Positions 33,910-43,653 are shown, numbered from the stretch's first letter. The stretch is DNA of 64,000 nucleotides from Sporosarcina sp. ACRSL (GCF_022346605.1 NZ_JAKRNT010000004.1:248001-312000), one strand, 5' to 3'. Translations and numbers: made by a program. The notes: generated by a model from the letters alone, not told the origin.

Positions 33910-36384
33910 CTAAATGCCGAAAACACTATTTGAATTATTAACACAATATTGGTAAACCTTCGCCATAGCTTGTGCTCGATCGGAGACATTTAACTTTTGG
34001 AAGATGTGAGTAATATGATTTTTAACGGTATGTTCACTAATATAAAGATCTTGAGATATTTCTTTGTTGCTTAATCCTTCGAGTAGTAAATCAAAAACTT
34101 CTAGTTCTCTAGCAGTGATAGCATATTGCTCCTTAAGTTGCTCTAATGCTGCTGGGATAGGGTTTTCCATTTGCTCTTGATGTACTTCTCTATCATGCTC
34201 AACCTCAACGTCGAAAACCAAATCGTTTTCGTGCATCATTTTTTCAAATGTTCGTTGTGGGACAGGTGGGCTAAATAGATATCCCTGCACTTCGTCACAA
34301 TGATGTAAACTCAAGAACTCGAACTGTTCTTTTGTTTCTACGCCTTCAGCAATAATTGATAGATTTAACGATTTTGCAAGCGAAATAATCGTAGATGTAA
34401 TCATCCTGTTTTCATTCGTCTTATCCGTAATTCCTTGAATAAACGATTTATCGATTTTCAGTATATGAATAGGTAAAAGGCTTAAATAATGAAGGGAAGA
34501 GTAACCTGTCCCGAAGTCATCAATGCTGATTGTAATACCCATTTCTCTTAATCGTTGTAATGTAGTTATAATGAATTCCTCATGATGGATTAACGCTGAT
34601 TCGGTTAACTCAATCTCTACTAAATTCGCAGCTACTTTCGTTTCTTCTAGAATTCTCTCGACAGTTGATAAAAGATCCTTTTGCATAAATTGCTGTGAAG
34701 AAAAGTTAACTGCAATACGTATGGAGGTGTAATTATTTTTCTCCCAACGCTTAATTTGTTGGCAGGCAGTATGTAACACCCAATTTCCTATTTCGACAAT
34801 TTGGCCCGTTTGCTCTGCAAGAGGAATGAACTCGCTTGGCGATACAGCGCCCCAACTTGGATGATTCCAACGTAATAAAGCTTCAGCACTTTCTACTTTT
34901 CCAGTCGCAACATTCACTCGAGGTTGGTAAACAAGTTCAAACTCATCACGCTCAATTGCTTTTCGCAAATCATTTTGCATAATAAAAGAGCGGTAGGACT
35001 GCATATTCATTCCTGTATGGAATACATGATAGTTATTCTTGCCTTGCTCTTTCGCCCGATATAAAGCTACGTCCGCATTTTTAATGAGTTCATTAAAATC
35101 TTCTCCGTCATATGGGAAGATGCTTAGTCCAATGCTCGTTGTAATATACAGCTCATAGTCATTAACCGACAATGGCTGTTGAAGTGCTTCTAAAATATGA
35201 TCAGCTACTTCTAATGCGCTTTCCCTATCTGTGTTAGGCAAAATAATATTGAATTCATCCCCACCAACTCTTGCCAAAAAATCTTGATCTCTTACACTAC
35301 TCCTTAGCCTACCCGAAACCTCTTGAAGAACACGATCCCCAATAGAATGACCAAGAGAATCATTAATATATTTAAAACGATCCATATTCAAGAACATAAT
35401 CCCTAGTGGTTGATTGACCTCTCTTGCATCTTTCAAATGACTAATGAGTGTTTCATTAAATGACCGCCTATTCGGTAAGTCTGTTAAGTAATCGTGATAG
35501 GCCATATGCTTAATTAATGATTCACTTTTTTTCTGCTCCGTAATGTCCCGTATCGTACAAGCAATGATCGTTTTATCTTGTATAATCTTCAATCCAAATT
35601 GAATTTCCGACAAAAAGGTTGTCCCATCTTTTCTTGTTACATACCTCTCTTTATGACTCTCATAGCCATGTATACTTCCGTACCGCTGAATTGACATAAA
35701 TAGATTTTCTAAATAAACCTTTGATTCGTCATCGGTAAATAGCATTCTAAGATTTGTGCCTAGAAGCTCTGTTTCGTGATATTGAAGCTTCTTTTGACCT
35801 GAAGGATTCACCCTTAAAATTTCTCCGTCTTCACTTAAAATAATCATAGAGTCTTTGGACGTTTCACTAATAACATTTGCTAATGCTTCAGATAAAATTA
35901 ATTTAGAAGTTGTTTCAGAAAGATCTTTATTAGCATTCTCTAATTCTACTGTTTTAGCGGTCAACATGGCAGCTTGTTGGACAAGCTTACGTTCCATTTT
36001 GTAAATATCGACAAACCCTTCCACTTTTGCTTTTAAAATAAGTGGATCAACAGGTTTGAGTATATAGTCAATGGCCCCTACAGAATAGCCCATAAAAATA
36101 TGTTCTGACTCCATATTATTGGCCGTAATAAATAGAATCGGAATGTTTTTCGTTTTTTCACGTGCTTTAATAATTTTTGCTGTCGTAAAACCATCCATTC
36201 CAGGCATCTGAACATCTAGCAAAATAAGAGCGAATTTATCTTTTAGTAAGCATTTAAGAGCTTCCTCCCCAGAAGAAGCTTTAACTAAATTGTATTCATC
36301 TTTGTCAATAATTGCTTCGATGGCTAATAAATTTTCGGGTCGATCGTCTACCAAAAGAATATTTATTTTCCCCTCGTTTCCCAT
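33910..36384 (-). CDS. REC-PAS-GGDEF-EAL protein with C-terminal LuxR-type HTH
   Basis: 824 residues. A receiver (D57) is followed by a PAS domain (about 165-285) and a GGDEF domain with intact GGDEF at 374-378 and an inhibitory-site RxxD (R365 to D368). An EAL domain follows with E501-A-L, N560, DDFGTG at 622-627, K643, E680 and Q700. A LuxR/FixJ helix-turn-helix closes the protein (ARELEVFDLLLEGLSNKEIS; HTVKNHITHIFQKLNVSDRA). In the GGDEF domain the usual first metal aspartate of DxDxFK is Asn333 (NMDRFK), so cyclase activity may be reduced. First gene of the operon. Confidence 0.92.
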   Translation of the reverse strand: MGNEGKINILLVDDRPENLLAIEAIIDKDEYNLVKASSGEEALKCLLKDKFALILLDVQMPGMDGFTTAKIIKAREKTKNIPILFITANNMESEHIFMGYSVGAIDYILKPVDPLILKAKVEGFVDIYKMERKLVQQAAMLTAKTVELENANKDLSETTSKLILSEALANVISETSKDSMIILSEDGEILRVNPSGQKKLQYHETELLGTNLRMLFTDDESKVYLENLFMSIQRYGSIHGYESHKERYVTRKDGTTFLSEIQFGLKIIQDKTIIACTIRDITEQKKSESLIKHMAYHDYLTDLPNRRSFNETLISHLKDAREVNQPLGIMFLNMDRFKYINDSLGHSIGDRVLQEVSGRLRSSVRDQDFLARVGGDEFNIILPNTDRESALEVADHILEALQQPLSVNDYELYITTSIGLSIFPYDGEDFNELIKNADVALYRAKEQGKNNYHVFHTGMNMQSYRSFIMQNDLRKAIERDEFELVYQPRVNVATGKVESAEALLRWNHPSWGAVSPSEFIPLAEQTGQIVEIGNWVLHTACQQIKRWEKNNYTSIRIAVNFSSQQFMQKDLLSTVERILEETKVAANLVEIELTESALIHHEEFIITTLQRLREMGITISIDDFGTGYSSLHYLSLLPIHILKIDKSFIQGITDKTNENRMITSTIISLAKSLNLSIIAEGVETKEQFEFLSLHHCDEVQGYLFSPPVPQRTFEKMMHENDLVFDVEVEHDREVHQEQMENPIPAALEQLKEQYAITARELEVFDLLLEGLSNKEISQDLYISEHTVKNHITHIFQKLNVSDRAQAMAKVYQYCVNNSNSVFGI

Positions 36385-36562
36385 ACTTAAGAACCCTCCG
36401 TATGATATGTTTTTAGTCCTATATAGAGGTTATCATAATTTACGAAAAAGTAGGATATGATTTTACGATTTATAAAGATAGATAGGTCAAAAGAATTATT
36501 TTTCGGCTGGGTACTTTAAAAAGGAAGCTCGGTAGTCTTACCAATGTATCTTTATCATATAA

Positions 36563-36589
36563 AAAAGCCAGCCATATAGGGCTGACTTG
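36563..36589 (-). terminator. Terminator of the RpiR operon
   Basis: On the minus strand AAGTCAGCC, short loop, GGCTGGCTT, then a T run, just after the RpiR stop codon. Confidence 0.75.
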
Positions 36590-36590
36590 A

Positions 36591-37463
36591 TCACGTCTCT
36601 TTCTTATAAAAACTCCCAAATTTGCTCCAAATCTCTTCCATCCTCGTAAGGCGGATTTCGACTTCCTTTTCGCGCTCTTTCCCTAAATAGACGATTAAGG
36701 CATTAATGAGGCTTAACGGGGCGGTGAAGGAGTCGATAAATGACGGCATATCGCTTGCAGCCGTTAAGGTGACATCCGAATGCTGGAAGAGGGGAGAGAG
36801 GAGATTGTCCGTAATGGAAATCGTACTCGCACCCATGTCCTTGGCAAAGGCTACCGTGTTAATGGTACTGCTGGAGTAACGGGCGAAACTAATTCCAATA
36901 ACTACATCGTCTTCGTTCAAATTGTAAAGATGTTCAGAAATCACTTCAAATGAACCAAGCAGCTCGGAGTTCTCCAGAATAATGTTTAAATAATAATGAA
37001 GGAAGATACCGAGTGAAGCGGTACTTCTGTTCGCTGAAATATAAATTTTCTTCGCATTCAATAGTAGCTGGGCAGCTCGATGAAAAGCTTCAACATCCAG
37101 GTTTTCCATCGTTGCTTTAATGTTGCTGATGTCATCATTAAAAATATCATAGATGACTTTTTCTTTGTCGTCATAGACTTGGGAAGACAATTTCAAACGA
37201 TCCATTGTCGTCAACTGCTGTTGGATGGAGTTTTGCATATGTTGTTGCATTTCTGGATAGCCGCTGTATCCGAGAGTCGTTGCAAATCTGACGACAGTGG
37301 CTTCACTGACACCCGCTTTTTTCGCTAATGTTGCCACCTTGAAGAACGGCACCATATTGGCGTTCTTCAAGAGATAGTTGGCAATTTTCTTATGTGATTT
37401 ACTTAATTGGTTCATGTTTTCCGCAATATGTTGAAAAACATTTTTATGAATCATACCATCCAA
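36591..37463 (-). CDS. RpiR/MurR-family transcriptional regulator (HTH plus SIS)
   Basis: 290 residues. The N-terminal HTH shows SHKKIANYLLKNANMVPF, TLAKKAGVSEATVVRFATTL and GYSGYPEMQ, typical of RpiR. The SIS domain has KIYISANRSTASLGIFLHYY and DDVVIGISFARYSSSTINTV, then GASTISITDN. SIS domains usually bind phosphosugars, but RpiR members also regulate amino acid and other catabolic genes. It follows the hydrolase and transporter genes on the same strand and probably controls them and the divergent aminotransferase. The start at 37463 has AAGG about five bases ahead; 37454 is an alternative. Confidence 0.88.
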   Translation of the reverse strand: MDGMIHKNVFQHIAENMNQLSKSHKKIANYLLKNANMVPFFKVATLAKKAGVSEATVVRFATTLGYSGYPEMQQHMQNSIQQQLTTMDRLKLSSQVYDDKEKVIYDIFNDDISNIKATMENLDVEAFHRAAQLLLNAKKIYISANRSTASLGIFLHYYLNIILENSELLGSFEVISEHLYNLNEDDVVIGISFARYSSSTINTVAFAKDMGASTISITDNLLSPLFQHSDVTLTAASDMPSFIDSFTAPLSLINALIVYLGKEREKEVEIRLTRMEEIWSKFGSFYKKET

Positions 37464-37466
37464 TCC

Positions 37467-38282
37467 TTAAAGTGAAATTTTGCTTTTGTAATCAATTATA
37501 ACATCTGATCCGGGTAGTAGATTACGATCTAAATCATCTAAGTAGGGGACATCCACCCTTGTTTGATCTATTAAGGAAGTGTCCATTTCCGCTACAAGGA
37601 CATCCTCCGTATTCGAAGGGGATTCGATTAGCACCTCGCCATTCGGTGCAACGAATTTACTTTTCCCGCAACTGCCTTCGTGCGCTGTATTGACCCCGAG
37701 AACGAAAACAGTATTATCCAATGCACGAGCAGGCAGTTGGATATCCCATCTTGATTCTGCAGGAATGCTCCAAACAGATGGACAAATTATTAATTCAGCT
37801 CCTTGTAATGCTAGGATGCGGCTCGGTTCAGGAAACTCAATATCCGCACAGATAAGAATACCAATTTTTCCAACTGACGTAGAAACGACTTCATATTGTC
37901 TAGTTCCAGGTGTGAAAATAGCTTTTTCACGACCCCATAAAAATGACTTTCTATAGGTGCTGACAACTTCACCGTTTTTCTCTATAACGGCACTAGCAAT
38001 AAAGAGATCGCCATCCTCTTCTTCCACAAATGGGACGACAAGGACAACATTGAGTTCTTTTGCCAACTGTTGAAATAAAGAAACGGTCTTTCCATTAGGC
38101 TTTTCCCCGAACCGGTCGAATTCCTCCCTGGATAAATAATAACCGCTAATCCAAAGTTCCGGCAATGCAATCAGTTGTGCTCCCTGCTCGGCAGCTTGTC
38201 TAATCATTGAAATTGCACAATTTGTATTTGCCTCGCCTTTATTAGGTTTAGCATGCATTTGCACTGCTGCAATTTTCACCAT
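37467..38282 (-). CDS. Carbon-nitrogen hydrolase (nitrilase superfamily)
   Basis: 271 residues. The catalytic triad is visible: the glutamate in LIALPELWISGYY, the lysine in VSTYRKSFLWG, and the cysteine in GILICADIEFPE. The family hydrolyses nitriles, amides or carbamoyl groups; small aliphatic amidase, omega-amidase or ureidopropionase roles are all possible. The ATG at 38282 lies eight bases after GGAAGGAAG. Its neighbours are a polar amino acid importer, an RpiR regulator and a class-III aminotransferase, which together suggest uptake and nitrogen release from an amino acid or amide. Confidence 0.88.
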   Translation of the reverse strand: MVKIAAVQMHAKPNKGEANTNCAISMIRQAAEQGAQLIALPELWISGYYLSREEFDRFGEKPNGKTVSLFQQLAKELNVVLVVPFVEEEDGDLFIASAVIEKNGEVVSTYRKSFLWGREKAIFTPGTRQYEVVSTSVGKIGILICADIEFPEPSRILALQGAELIICPSVWSIPAESRWDIQLPARALDNTVFVLGVNTAHEGSCGKSKFVAPNGEVLIESPSNTEDVLVAEMDTSLIDQTRVDVPYLDDLDRNLLPGSDVIIDYKSKISL

Positions 38283-38303
38283 TACGAACACTTCCTTCCG
38301 GTA

Positions 38304-39026
38304 TTATAATACTTTCCGTAAAAATGATTTAGTTCTATCGTTATCTGGGTTCGTAAAAATTTTATCCGGATGTCCTTCTTCCATAATGATACCTTGGTCG
38401 AAGAAAATGACCCGATCACAAACATCTCGAGCAAAATCCATTTCATGTGTAACGACGACCATCGTCATGCCACTTTTCGCCAAGTCTTTCATAACGGTTA
38501 ACACTTCCCCGACGAGCTCAGGGTCCAAAGCTGATGTCGGTTCATCGAATAACATAACTTTCGGGTTCATCGCTAGGCTTCGGGCGATGGCAACCCGTTG
38601 TTTTTGACCGCCTGATAGCTTTTCAGGATACACATTTGCTTTATCGGCAAGCCCGACCTTTTCGAGTAGTTTCATAGCGTTTTGTTTTGCACTTTCCTTA
38701 TTCACTTTACTTACAATCATAGGAGCAAGGGTGATGTTCTCCAACACAGTCATATGTGGAAAGAGATTAAATTGTTGAAAAACCATACCGACTTCGCTTC
38801 TGATTTTATTTATATCAGTCTTTTTATCAGTTAACGAAACTCCTTCAATATGAATTTCTCCTGAAGTGACATCCTCAAGAAGATTTAAACAGCGAAGAAA
38901 TGTACTCTTTCCCGATCCGGAAGGCCCGATAATTGAGATCACTTCTTGTGGTTTGATTTTGCAATCTATTCCCTTTAAAACTTCAAGATCCCCGTAGCTT
39001 TTATGTAGATCTTTAACTTCAATCAT
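38304..39026 (-). CDS. Polar amino acid ABC transporter ATP-binding protein
   Basis: 240 residues, GlnQ/HisP type. Walker A is [10 protein letters not shown], the signature LSGGQKQR, Walker [19 protein letters not shown], and the switch histidine [11 protein letters not shown]. The DPELVGEVL and HEMxFAR stretches are characteristic of polar amino acid transporters. It overlaps the permease by four bases. Confidence 0.93.
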   Translation of the reverse strand: MIEVKDLHKSYGDLEVLKGIDCKIKPQEVISIIGPSGSGKSTFLRCLNLLEDVTSGEIHIEGVSLTDKKTDINKIRSEVGMVFQQFNLFPHMTVLENITLAPMIVSKVNKESAKQNAMKLLEKVGLADKANVYPEKLSGGQKQRVAIARSLAMNPKVMLFDEPTSALDPELVGEVLTVMKDLAKSGMTMVVVTHEMDFARDVCDRVIFFDQGIIMEEGHPDKIFTNPDNDRTKSFLRKVL

Positions 39027-39694
39027 TTAACATGCAGCCTCCTTTCAATTAGGCGCAATCCTAATGAAATGGAAAGCGTCAAAATTAAATATAGGATTGC
39101 GACGGCCGTGTACACTTCGACGGCACGGAAATTTGAAGATACAACAATCGTTCCTTGTCGGGTCAGTTCTCCAACCCCGATAACGGTTAGGAGGGAAGTA
39201 TCCTTTAAGCTAATGATGAATTGATTCCCAAGAGGGGGGATCATTCTTCTAAATGCTTGGGGCCATGTAATCCGATACAATGTTTGGAACTTTGTTAGTC
39301 CCAATGACCGCCCAGCCTCTATCTGCCCTTTATCGACGCCTTCAATAGCACCACGGGCAATTTCTGCTATATAAGCTCCTGCATTAATGGCAATTGTTGT
39401 AACCCCTGCAACAAGAGGATCTATTTTTATTCCTAGTATCATCGGAAGTGCAAAGTAAATATAGAGAGCTTGTACCATAATAGGTGTCCCGCGAATAATT
39501 TCAACGTAAATCGTCGAAATGCTAAAAAGGAATTTGTTTTTGGATACACGCCCTAAGCCTACAATGATTCCGATTATGAACCCAATGAGAATCCCGACAA
39601 CTGCAATCAAGATTGTATATTTAAGTCCTTGAACTAAGATGGGCAACGCATCAATGGCATATGCCCAATCTAGTGTAAATCCATTTCCCATCAT
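39023..39694 (-). CDS. Polar amino acid ABC transporter permease
   Basis: 223 residues with about five membrane helices. The His/Glu/Gln/Arg/opine family signature is visible ([58 protein letters not shown]). It functions as a homodimer with the ATPase encoded just after it. Confidence 0.93.
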   Translation of the reverse strand: MMGNGFTLDWAYAIDALPILVQGLKYTILIAVVGILIGFIIGIIVGLGRVSKNKFLFSISTIYVEIIRGTPIMVQALYIYFALPMILGIKIDPLVAGVTTIAINAGAYIAEIARGAIEGVDKGQIEAGRSLGLTKFQTLYRITWPQAFRRMIPPLGNQFIISLKDTSLLTVIGVGELTRQGTIVVSSNFRAVEVYTAVAILYLILTLSISLGLRLIERRLHVK

Positions 39695-39734
39695 CTATCC
39701 CTACTTTCATCTGAATGCGTTTTCCCAAGATGAA

Positions 39735-40526
39735 TTATTTTTCTGGTGGTGCTTCCCCAAACCATTTTTTGTATAGTTCTTCATATGTTCCGTTATCTAT
39801 GACCTCTGCCAAAGCAGCATCAATTTTTTCTTTCCATTCGCTTCCTTTTGGCATTGCAATTCCAAAAGATTGTCCTTCCAGAAGATCGCCTGTAATCTTC
39901 ACTTTTCCTTCAGCACTCGTTTTAATATAGTACTGGATGTTAGGTAGGTCGAAAATGACAGCATCTGCTGAACCTTTTTGAAGTTCCATATATGCCTGGT
40001 CGATGTTCGGAAAAGGAACGAGATCCTTCAGACCTTCTATTTCAGTTGCGTAATCATAGCTGGATGTTCCTTGTTTTGTGGCGACAATCTTCCCCTTTAG
40101 ATCATCTACCGTATTGATTTCTTCTTCATCTGCACGGACAAGGATGGCAGTCCCGGCATCATAATATGAATCACTAAAGTCTATTACGGCTTCGCGCTCT
40201 GGCTTAATCGTAATTCCAGCGATGGCCAAATCGAGATTTTGAGTTTGAAGTGCTGGAATGATTCCTGTGAAATCCATTGGCTTCAGCTCATATTCAAATC
40301 CTGCTTCTTCTGCAACCGCTTTCAAAAGATCGATATCAAAGCCAACATACTCTCCCGATGCCTGATCCAAAAACTCAAATGGAACATAACTTGTATCTGT
40401 TCCAACCATCAATTTTGGCGTACTTCCCTCGTTGTCGGATGCATTCCCCGCAGAACATGCTGCAAGGAGTACACTGCCTGCTAGTGTAAATCCGACAGCT
40501 AATTGTTTGAATGTTTTTCCAAACAT
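39735..40526 (-). CDS. Amino acid ABC transporter substrate-binding lipoprotein
   Basis: 263 residues. The lipobox is LLAAC, and the mature domain is a family-3 solute-binding protein (MVGTDTSYVPFEFLD; EYVGFDIDLLKAVAEEAGFE; LAIAGITIKPEREAVIDFSD; IVATKQGTSSYDYA). The ligand is probably a polar or acidic amino acid. It is the first gene of the minus-strand set. The 222-bp divergent gap to the aminotransferase is very AT-rich and should carry both promoters. Confidence 0.93.
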   Translation of the reverse strand: MFGKTFKQLAVGFTLAGSVLLAACSAGNASDNEGSTPKLMVGTDTSYVPFEFLDQASGEYVGFDIDLLKAVAEEAGFEYELKPMDFTGIIPALQTQNLDLAIAGITIKPEREAVIDFSDSYYDAGTAILVRADEEEINTVDDLKGKIVATKQGTSSYDYATEIEGLKDLVPFPNIDQAYMELQKGSADAVIFDLPNIQYYIKTSAEGKVKITGDLLEGQSFGIAMPKGSEWKEKIDAALAEVIDNGTYEELYKKWFGEAPPEK

Positions 40527-40748
40527 AATAGAATCCCCCTTTGTTTTACTATTCTTTAAACATACTATTTGAATTTATAAGAAAATGCAATAGTTATTTC
40601 ATTTTTGATTTTGGATAAAATAAAAATATCTTTTGTTTATTGAAGTTTAAATTTTCACTATTTACATTCATAAACTATCGATGTATACTTGCAATAAATA
40701 TTTCATATTGTTTAGAAATGAAATAAAAAATTCATAGGGGTGGAAAAA

Positions 40749-42128
40749 ATGGTTCAAAGTAAAGTTGTCACGGGAATTGAAGAGTATCGTAAAAAAACAC
40801 CTGCTTCACTTGAGTTTTCAAAGACTTCCCGAAATGTCATGCCTGGGGGAGTGACCGCCAACATCAAGTTTTTCGAACCTTATCCGGTCATTATGCAAAA
40901 GGGGAAAGGTGCCTATTTAACGGATTTGGATGGCAATGAATACGTAGATTATTTGCTTTCTTACGGTGCATTGATGACCGGCCATGGCCATCCGAAGGTG
41001 ATGGAAGCCATTCGGAAGCAGATGGACGAAGAAGGGACGTTGCTATTTGGAACGCCACATCATTTAGAAGTGGAAATGGGGAAGAAAATCCAAGAGCTTT
41101 ATCCTGGGATGGAAAGATTGCGTTACACGAATTCTGGAACGGAAGCGACATTGCTTTCGATTCGAATGGCTTATGCATATACGGAAAAATACAAGATTGC
41201 TAAATTCGAAGGTCATTACCATGGCGGCTATAACCAAGTACTTCTCAGCGTCAATCCACCATTAAACGAGGCAGGACCTGCGAAAAACCCGAACTCGATT
41301 GTAGAATCAAAAGGCGTTGAGCCGCATCAAATTGAAAATACGATTATTTTGCCGTTTAACGATTTGGAAGCGACAATTGACATTTTAACAAAACATCAGG
41401 ACGAAATCGCAGCTGTCATTCTGGAGCCTGTCCAAGGAGGTTTTATCCCGGCAGAACAGGAATTCATGGAAGGTCTACGAGCTGTGACGAAAAAACTAGG
41501 CATTCTGCTCATTTTCGATGAAGTGAAGACGGGGTTCCGCCTTGGTTTAGGCGGCGCGCAAAAGGTTTACGGCGTCACGCCGGATATTACAGCATTGGGG
41601 AAAGTAGTCGGCGGCGGATTCCCAGTAGGCATCGTCGGGGGCAGCAAGGAAATCATGGAGATCAGCGCGCCGACCGCTGCTTCGGATGTGTTTGATAACA
41701 GCCAAAGTAAACGTTCCGGTGCGAAGGATGTATTGTTCCACAGTGGGACGTACAATGGGCATCCGACAATACTCGCTGCAGGGTTGGCGACGATTGAGGT
41801 GCTTGAGCAAGAGATCGACCATGTGTTTGAAACGGCTAATCAACTGAAGTCGGGAATTCAAGATTTATTCCTCCAAAAAGGAATCAATGTACAAACGATT
41901 GGCATGGGCTCCATTTTCAATTTTATCTTCACCGAAAAAAAGAAAGTCCAAAGTTATCGCGATTTGCAGGAATCCAATTTCGCACTCAGAAAAGACATTG
42001 ATTATCACTTGCTCGCTCGCGGCATTTACAACAAACCTCTGAACCGATACAGCCTAGCGACAGTCCATGGAGAGAAAGAAGTGGATCGTACGTTGGAGGC
42101 ATTTAAAAAGACACTTGATTCACTATAA
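40749..42128 (+). CDS. Class-III aminotransferase / glutamate-1-semialdehyde aminomutase-like protein
   Basis: 459 residues. PLP-fold stretches are GKGAYLTDLDGNEYVDYLLS, RYTNSGTEATLLSIRMA, FEGHYHGGYN, LLIFDEVKTGFR and TALGKVVGGGFPVG, where the lysine binds PLP. It resembles glutamate-1-semialdehyde aminomutase, but its catabolic context and lack of heme genes favour an amino-acid transaminase or aminomutase of the same fold. The ATG at 40749 is well spaced from AGGGGTGG; the GTG at 40740 overlaps it. It diverges from the amino acid importer, so it probably acts on the imported compound. Confidence 0.85.
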   Translation: MVQSKVVTGIEEYRKKTPASLEFSKTSRNVMPGGVTANIKFFEPYPVIMQKGKGAYLTDLDGNEYVDYLLSYGALMTGHGHPKVMEAIRKQMDEEGTLLFGTPHHLEVEMGKKIQELYPGMERLRYTNSGTEATLLSIRMAYAYTEKYKIAKFEGHYHGGYNQVLLSVNPPLNEAGPAKNPNSIVESKGVEPHQIENTIILPFNDLEATIDILTKHQDEIAAVILEPVQGGFIPAEQEFMEGLRAVTKKLGILLIFDEVKTGFRLGLGGAQKVYGVTPDITALGKVVGGGFPVGIVGGSKEIMEISAPTAASDVFDNSQSKRSGAKDVLFHSGTYNGHPTILAAGLATIEVLEQEIDHVFETANQLKSGIQDLFLQKGINVQTIGMGSIFNFIFTEKKKVQSYRDLQESNFALRKDIDYHLLARGIYNKPLNRYSLATVHGEKEVDRTLEAFKKTLDSL

Positions 42129-42143
42129 TTAATCGAGAAAGTG

Positions 42144-42178
42144 GAAGTCGAACATGGCAAAACGTTCGACTTCTTTTT
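42144..42178 (+). terminator. Terminator after the aminotransferase
   Basis: GAAGTCGAAC and GTTCGACTTC form a perfect 10-bp stem followed by TTTTT. It lies inside the longest open frame of the next gene, which shows that gene starts later. Confidence 0.9.
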
Positions 42179-42245
42179 GTGTTTTATATCAATTACAAAT
42201 CCATTAGATGATAGAATGAAGTATCAGAAAAGTTGGAAAGGGGAG

Positions 42246-43550
42246 ATGCAAGTGAGCCAGTGGGCAGAATTTGAAGCATTTGTTGAAGACATTATGAAAG
42301 CCGAGCACATACCTGGCGTTGCTGTGGCGGTTTCTGAAAATGGAAAAACGATCTATCAAAAAGGGTTTGGAACGAGGGATTTGGAAACGAATGAGCCAGT
42401 CACTCCGGACACTATTTTTGGCGTCGCTTCCGTTACGAAATCATTCACTGCGCTTGCGATTATGAAGCTAGTGGAAGAGGGGAAATTGCAAATTGCCGAT
42501 CCGGTTACGAAGTACCTTCCTCAATTCCAGTTAATTGGCTATGACGATATTGACGACATCACAATCCATCATCTTTTATCGCATACGACAGGAATTGCGA
42601 CGATGAAGAGGGTGGAGCAATTAGACGGATTTGACGAACATCTTCGTTATATTAATAAAGTGGAAAGAACCGTTTTAGGGAGACCCGGGGAGTTTATTTG
42701 TTACAACAACGATCTGTTTTTATTGTTAGGCGCGATTATTGAACAGGTGACGGGAGAAAGTTATCAGGATTATATTAAGAAGCTGTTATTGAAGCCGTTG
42801 GGGATGAATCGGACAACTTACAGTCTCGATGAATTACAAAGCTTTGATAATGTGACGACACCCTATGTTCTAGAAGACGGTAAACCCAAACCATGTGAGT
42901 GGCCGACATTGGGGAACTATGCAGTCGGTGGTGGGATTCGTTCGACTGTGAAGGATTTACTAAAGTACGGAAACGTATTTGTCGCCCAGCAGGAAATCAT
43001 TGGTCATGAATCTATTGCGAGAATGGCGGAACCCGTGCACTATACAAGCGGAAATAGCTTTTATGGCTATGCTCTTCAAATCACTCCGAATTATTCAGGT
43101 GTAACGATAGTCGAGCACGGCGGAGGGCAGCCAGGGGTATCGTCCAATTTCGGTTTCATCCCAGAGCGAGGAATTGTGGCAGCGGTCTTAACAAATTTGA
43201 GTGATGTCAGTGCAAGTGCCATTTGGCTTGCAGCTGTGAATACTGCTCTCGGTCTGTCAATCGATCAAAAGAGAAGTACGGAACCTCACTTTGACATGAA
43301 ACCCGAGCAGCTTCAGCGTATGGTCGGAACGTATCGATCAGGAGAAGGATTGGAAGTGAATATCACGTTGGAAGATCAAAAGATGATGGCTACGGTTTCG
43401 GATAAGACGTACGAACTTCGAGCAAGTGATGAAAGTACGCTCGTCGTCATGATGCCGATTGAAAAGCCGATCCGGTTCTTTTTTGATGAGGACAACGATG
43501 CGTGGGCGATCTTTTTAGGGCTTCGAATGTTAATGAAACAAGTAAGTTAA
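42246..43550 (+). CDS. Serine hydrolase, class C beta-lactamase/penicillin-binding-protein-like
   Basis: About 434 residues. The SxxK nucleophile is SVTK (in FGVASVTKSFTALAIMKL), the YxN is in ICYNNDLFLLLG, and an HGG motif replacing KTG is in IVEHGGGQPGVSS. The C-terminal lipocalin-like tail (MVGTYRSGEGLEVNITL) is common in this group of esterases and peptidases. Without a signal peptide it is probably cytosolic. The start is either the ATG at 42246 or the GTG at 42252, six bases apart; the latter is better spaced from AAAGGGGAG. Confidence 0.85.
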   Translation: MQVSQWAEFEAFVEDIMKAEHIPGVAVAVSENGKTIYQKGFGTRDLETNEPVTPDTIFGVASVTKSFTALAIMKLVEEGKLQIADPVTKYLPQFQLIGYDDIDDITIHHLLSHTTGIATMKRVEQLDGFDEHLRYINKVERTVLGRPGEFICYNNDLFLLLGAIIEQVTGESYQDYIKKLLLKPLGMNRTTYSLDELQSFDNVTTPYVLEDGKPKPCEWPTLGNYAVGGGIRSTVKDLLKYGNVFVAQQEIIGHESIARMAEPVHYTSGNSFYGYALQITPNYSGVTIVEHGGGQPGVSSNFGFIPERGIVAAVLTNLSDVSASAIWLAAVNTALGLSIDQKRSTEPHFDMKPEQLQRMVGTYRSGEGLEVNITLEDQKMMATVSDKTYELRASDESTLVVMMPIEKPIRFFFDEDNDAWAIFLGLRMLMKQVS

Positions 43551-43557
43551 GAATTAT

Positions 43558-43588
43558 GGCTAGTCATTCTATGAATGGCTAGTTTTTT
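43558..43588 (+). terminator. Terminator after the serine hydrolase
   Basis: GGCTAGTCATTC and GAATGGCTAG with a three-base loop, followed by a T run. Confidence 0.8.
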
Positions 43589-43653
43589 CTTTGGCCAATT
43601 AATGAATCTTATCATTCAATAAGAACGTACCAGTATTAAGGGGTGAAATAACT

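Noticed and set aside
40749-42128. Heme-biosynthetic hemL
   Set aside because: The fold fits, but the gene lies with an amino acid importer and amide hydrolase and not with heme genes, so the biosynthetic name was not used.
42141-42245. N-terminal extension of the serine hydrolase
   Set aside because: It runs through a perfect terminator hairpin of the preceding gene; the start at 42246/42252 has a good ribosome binding site.
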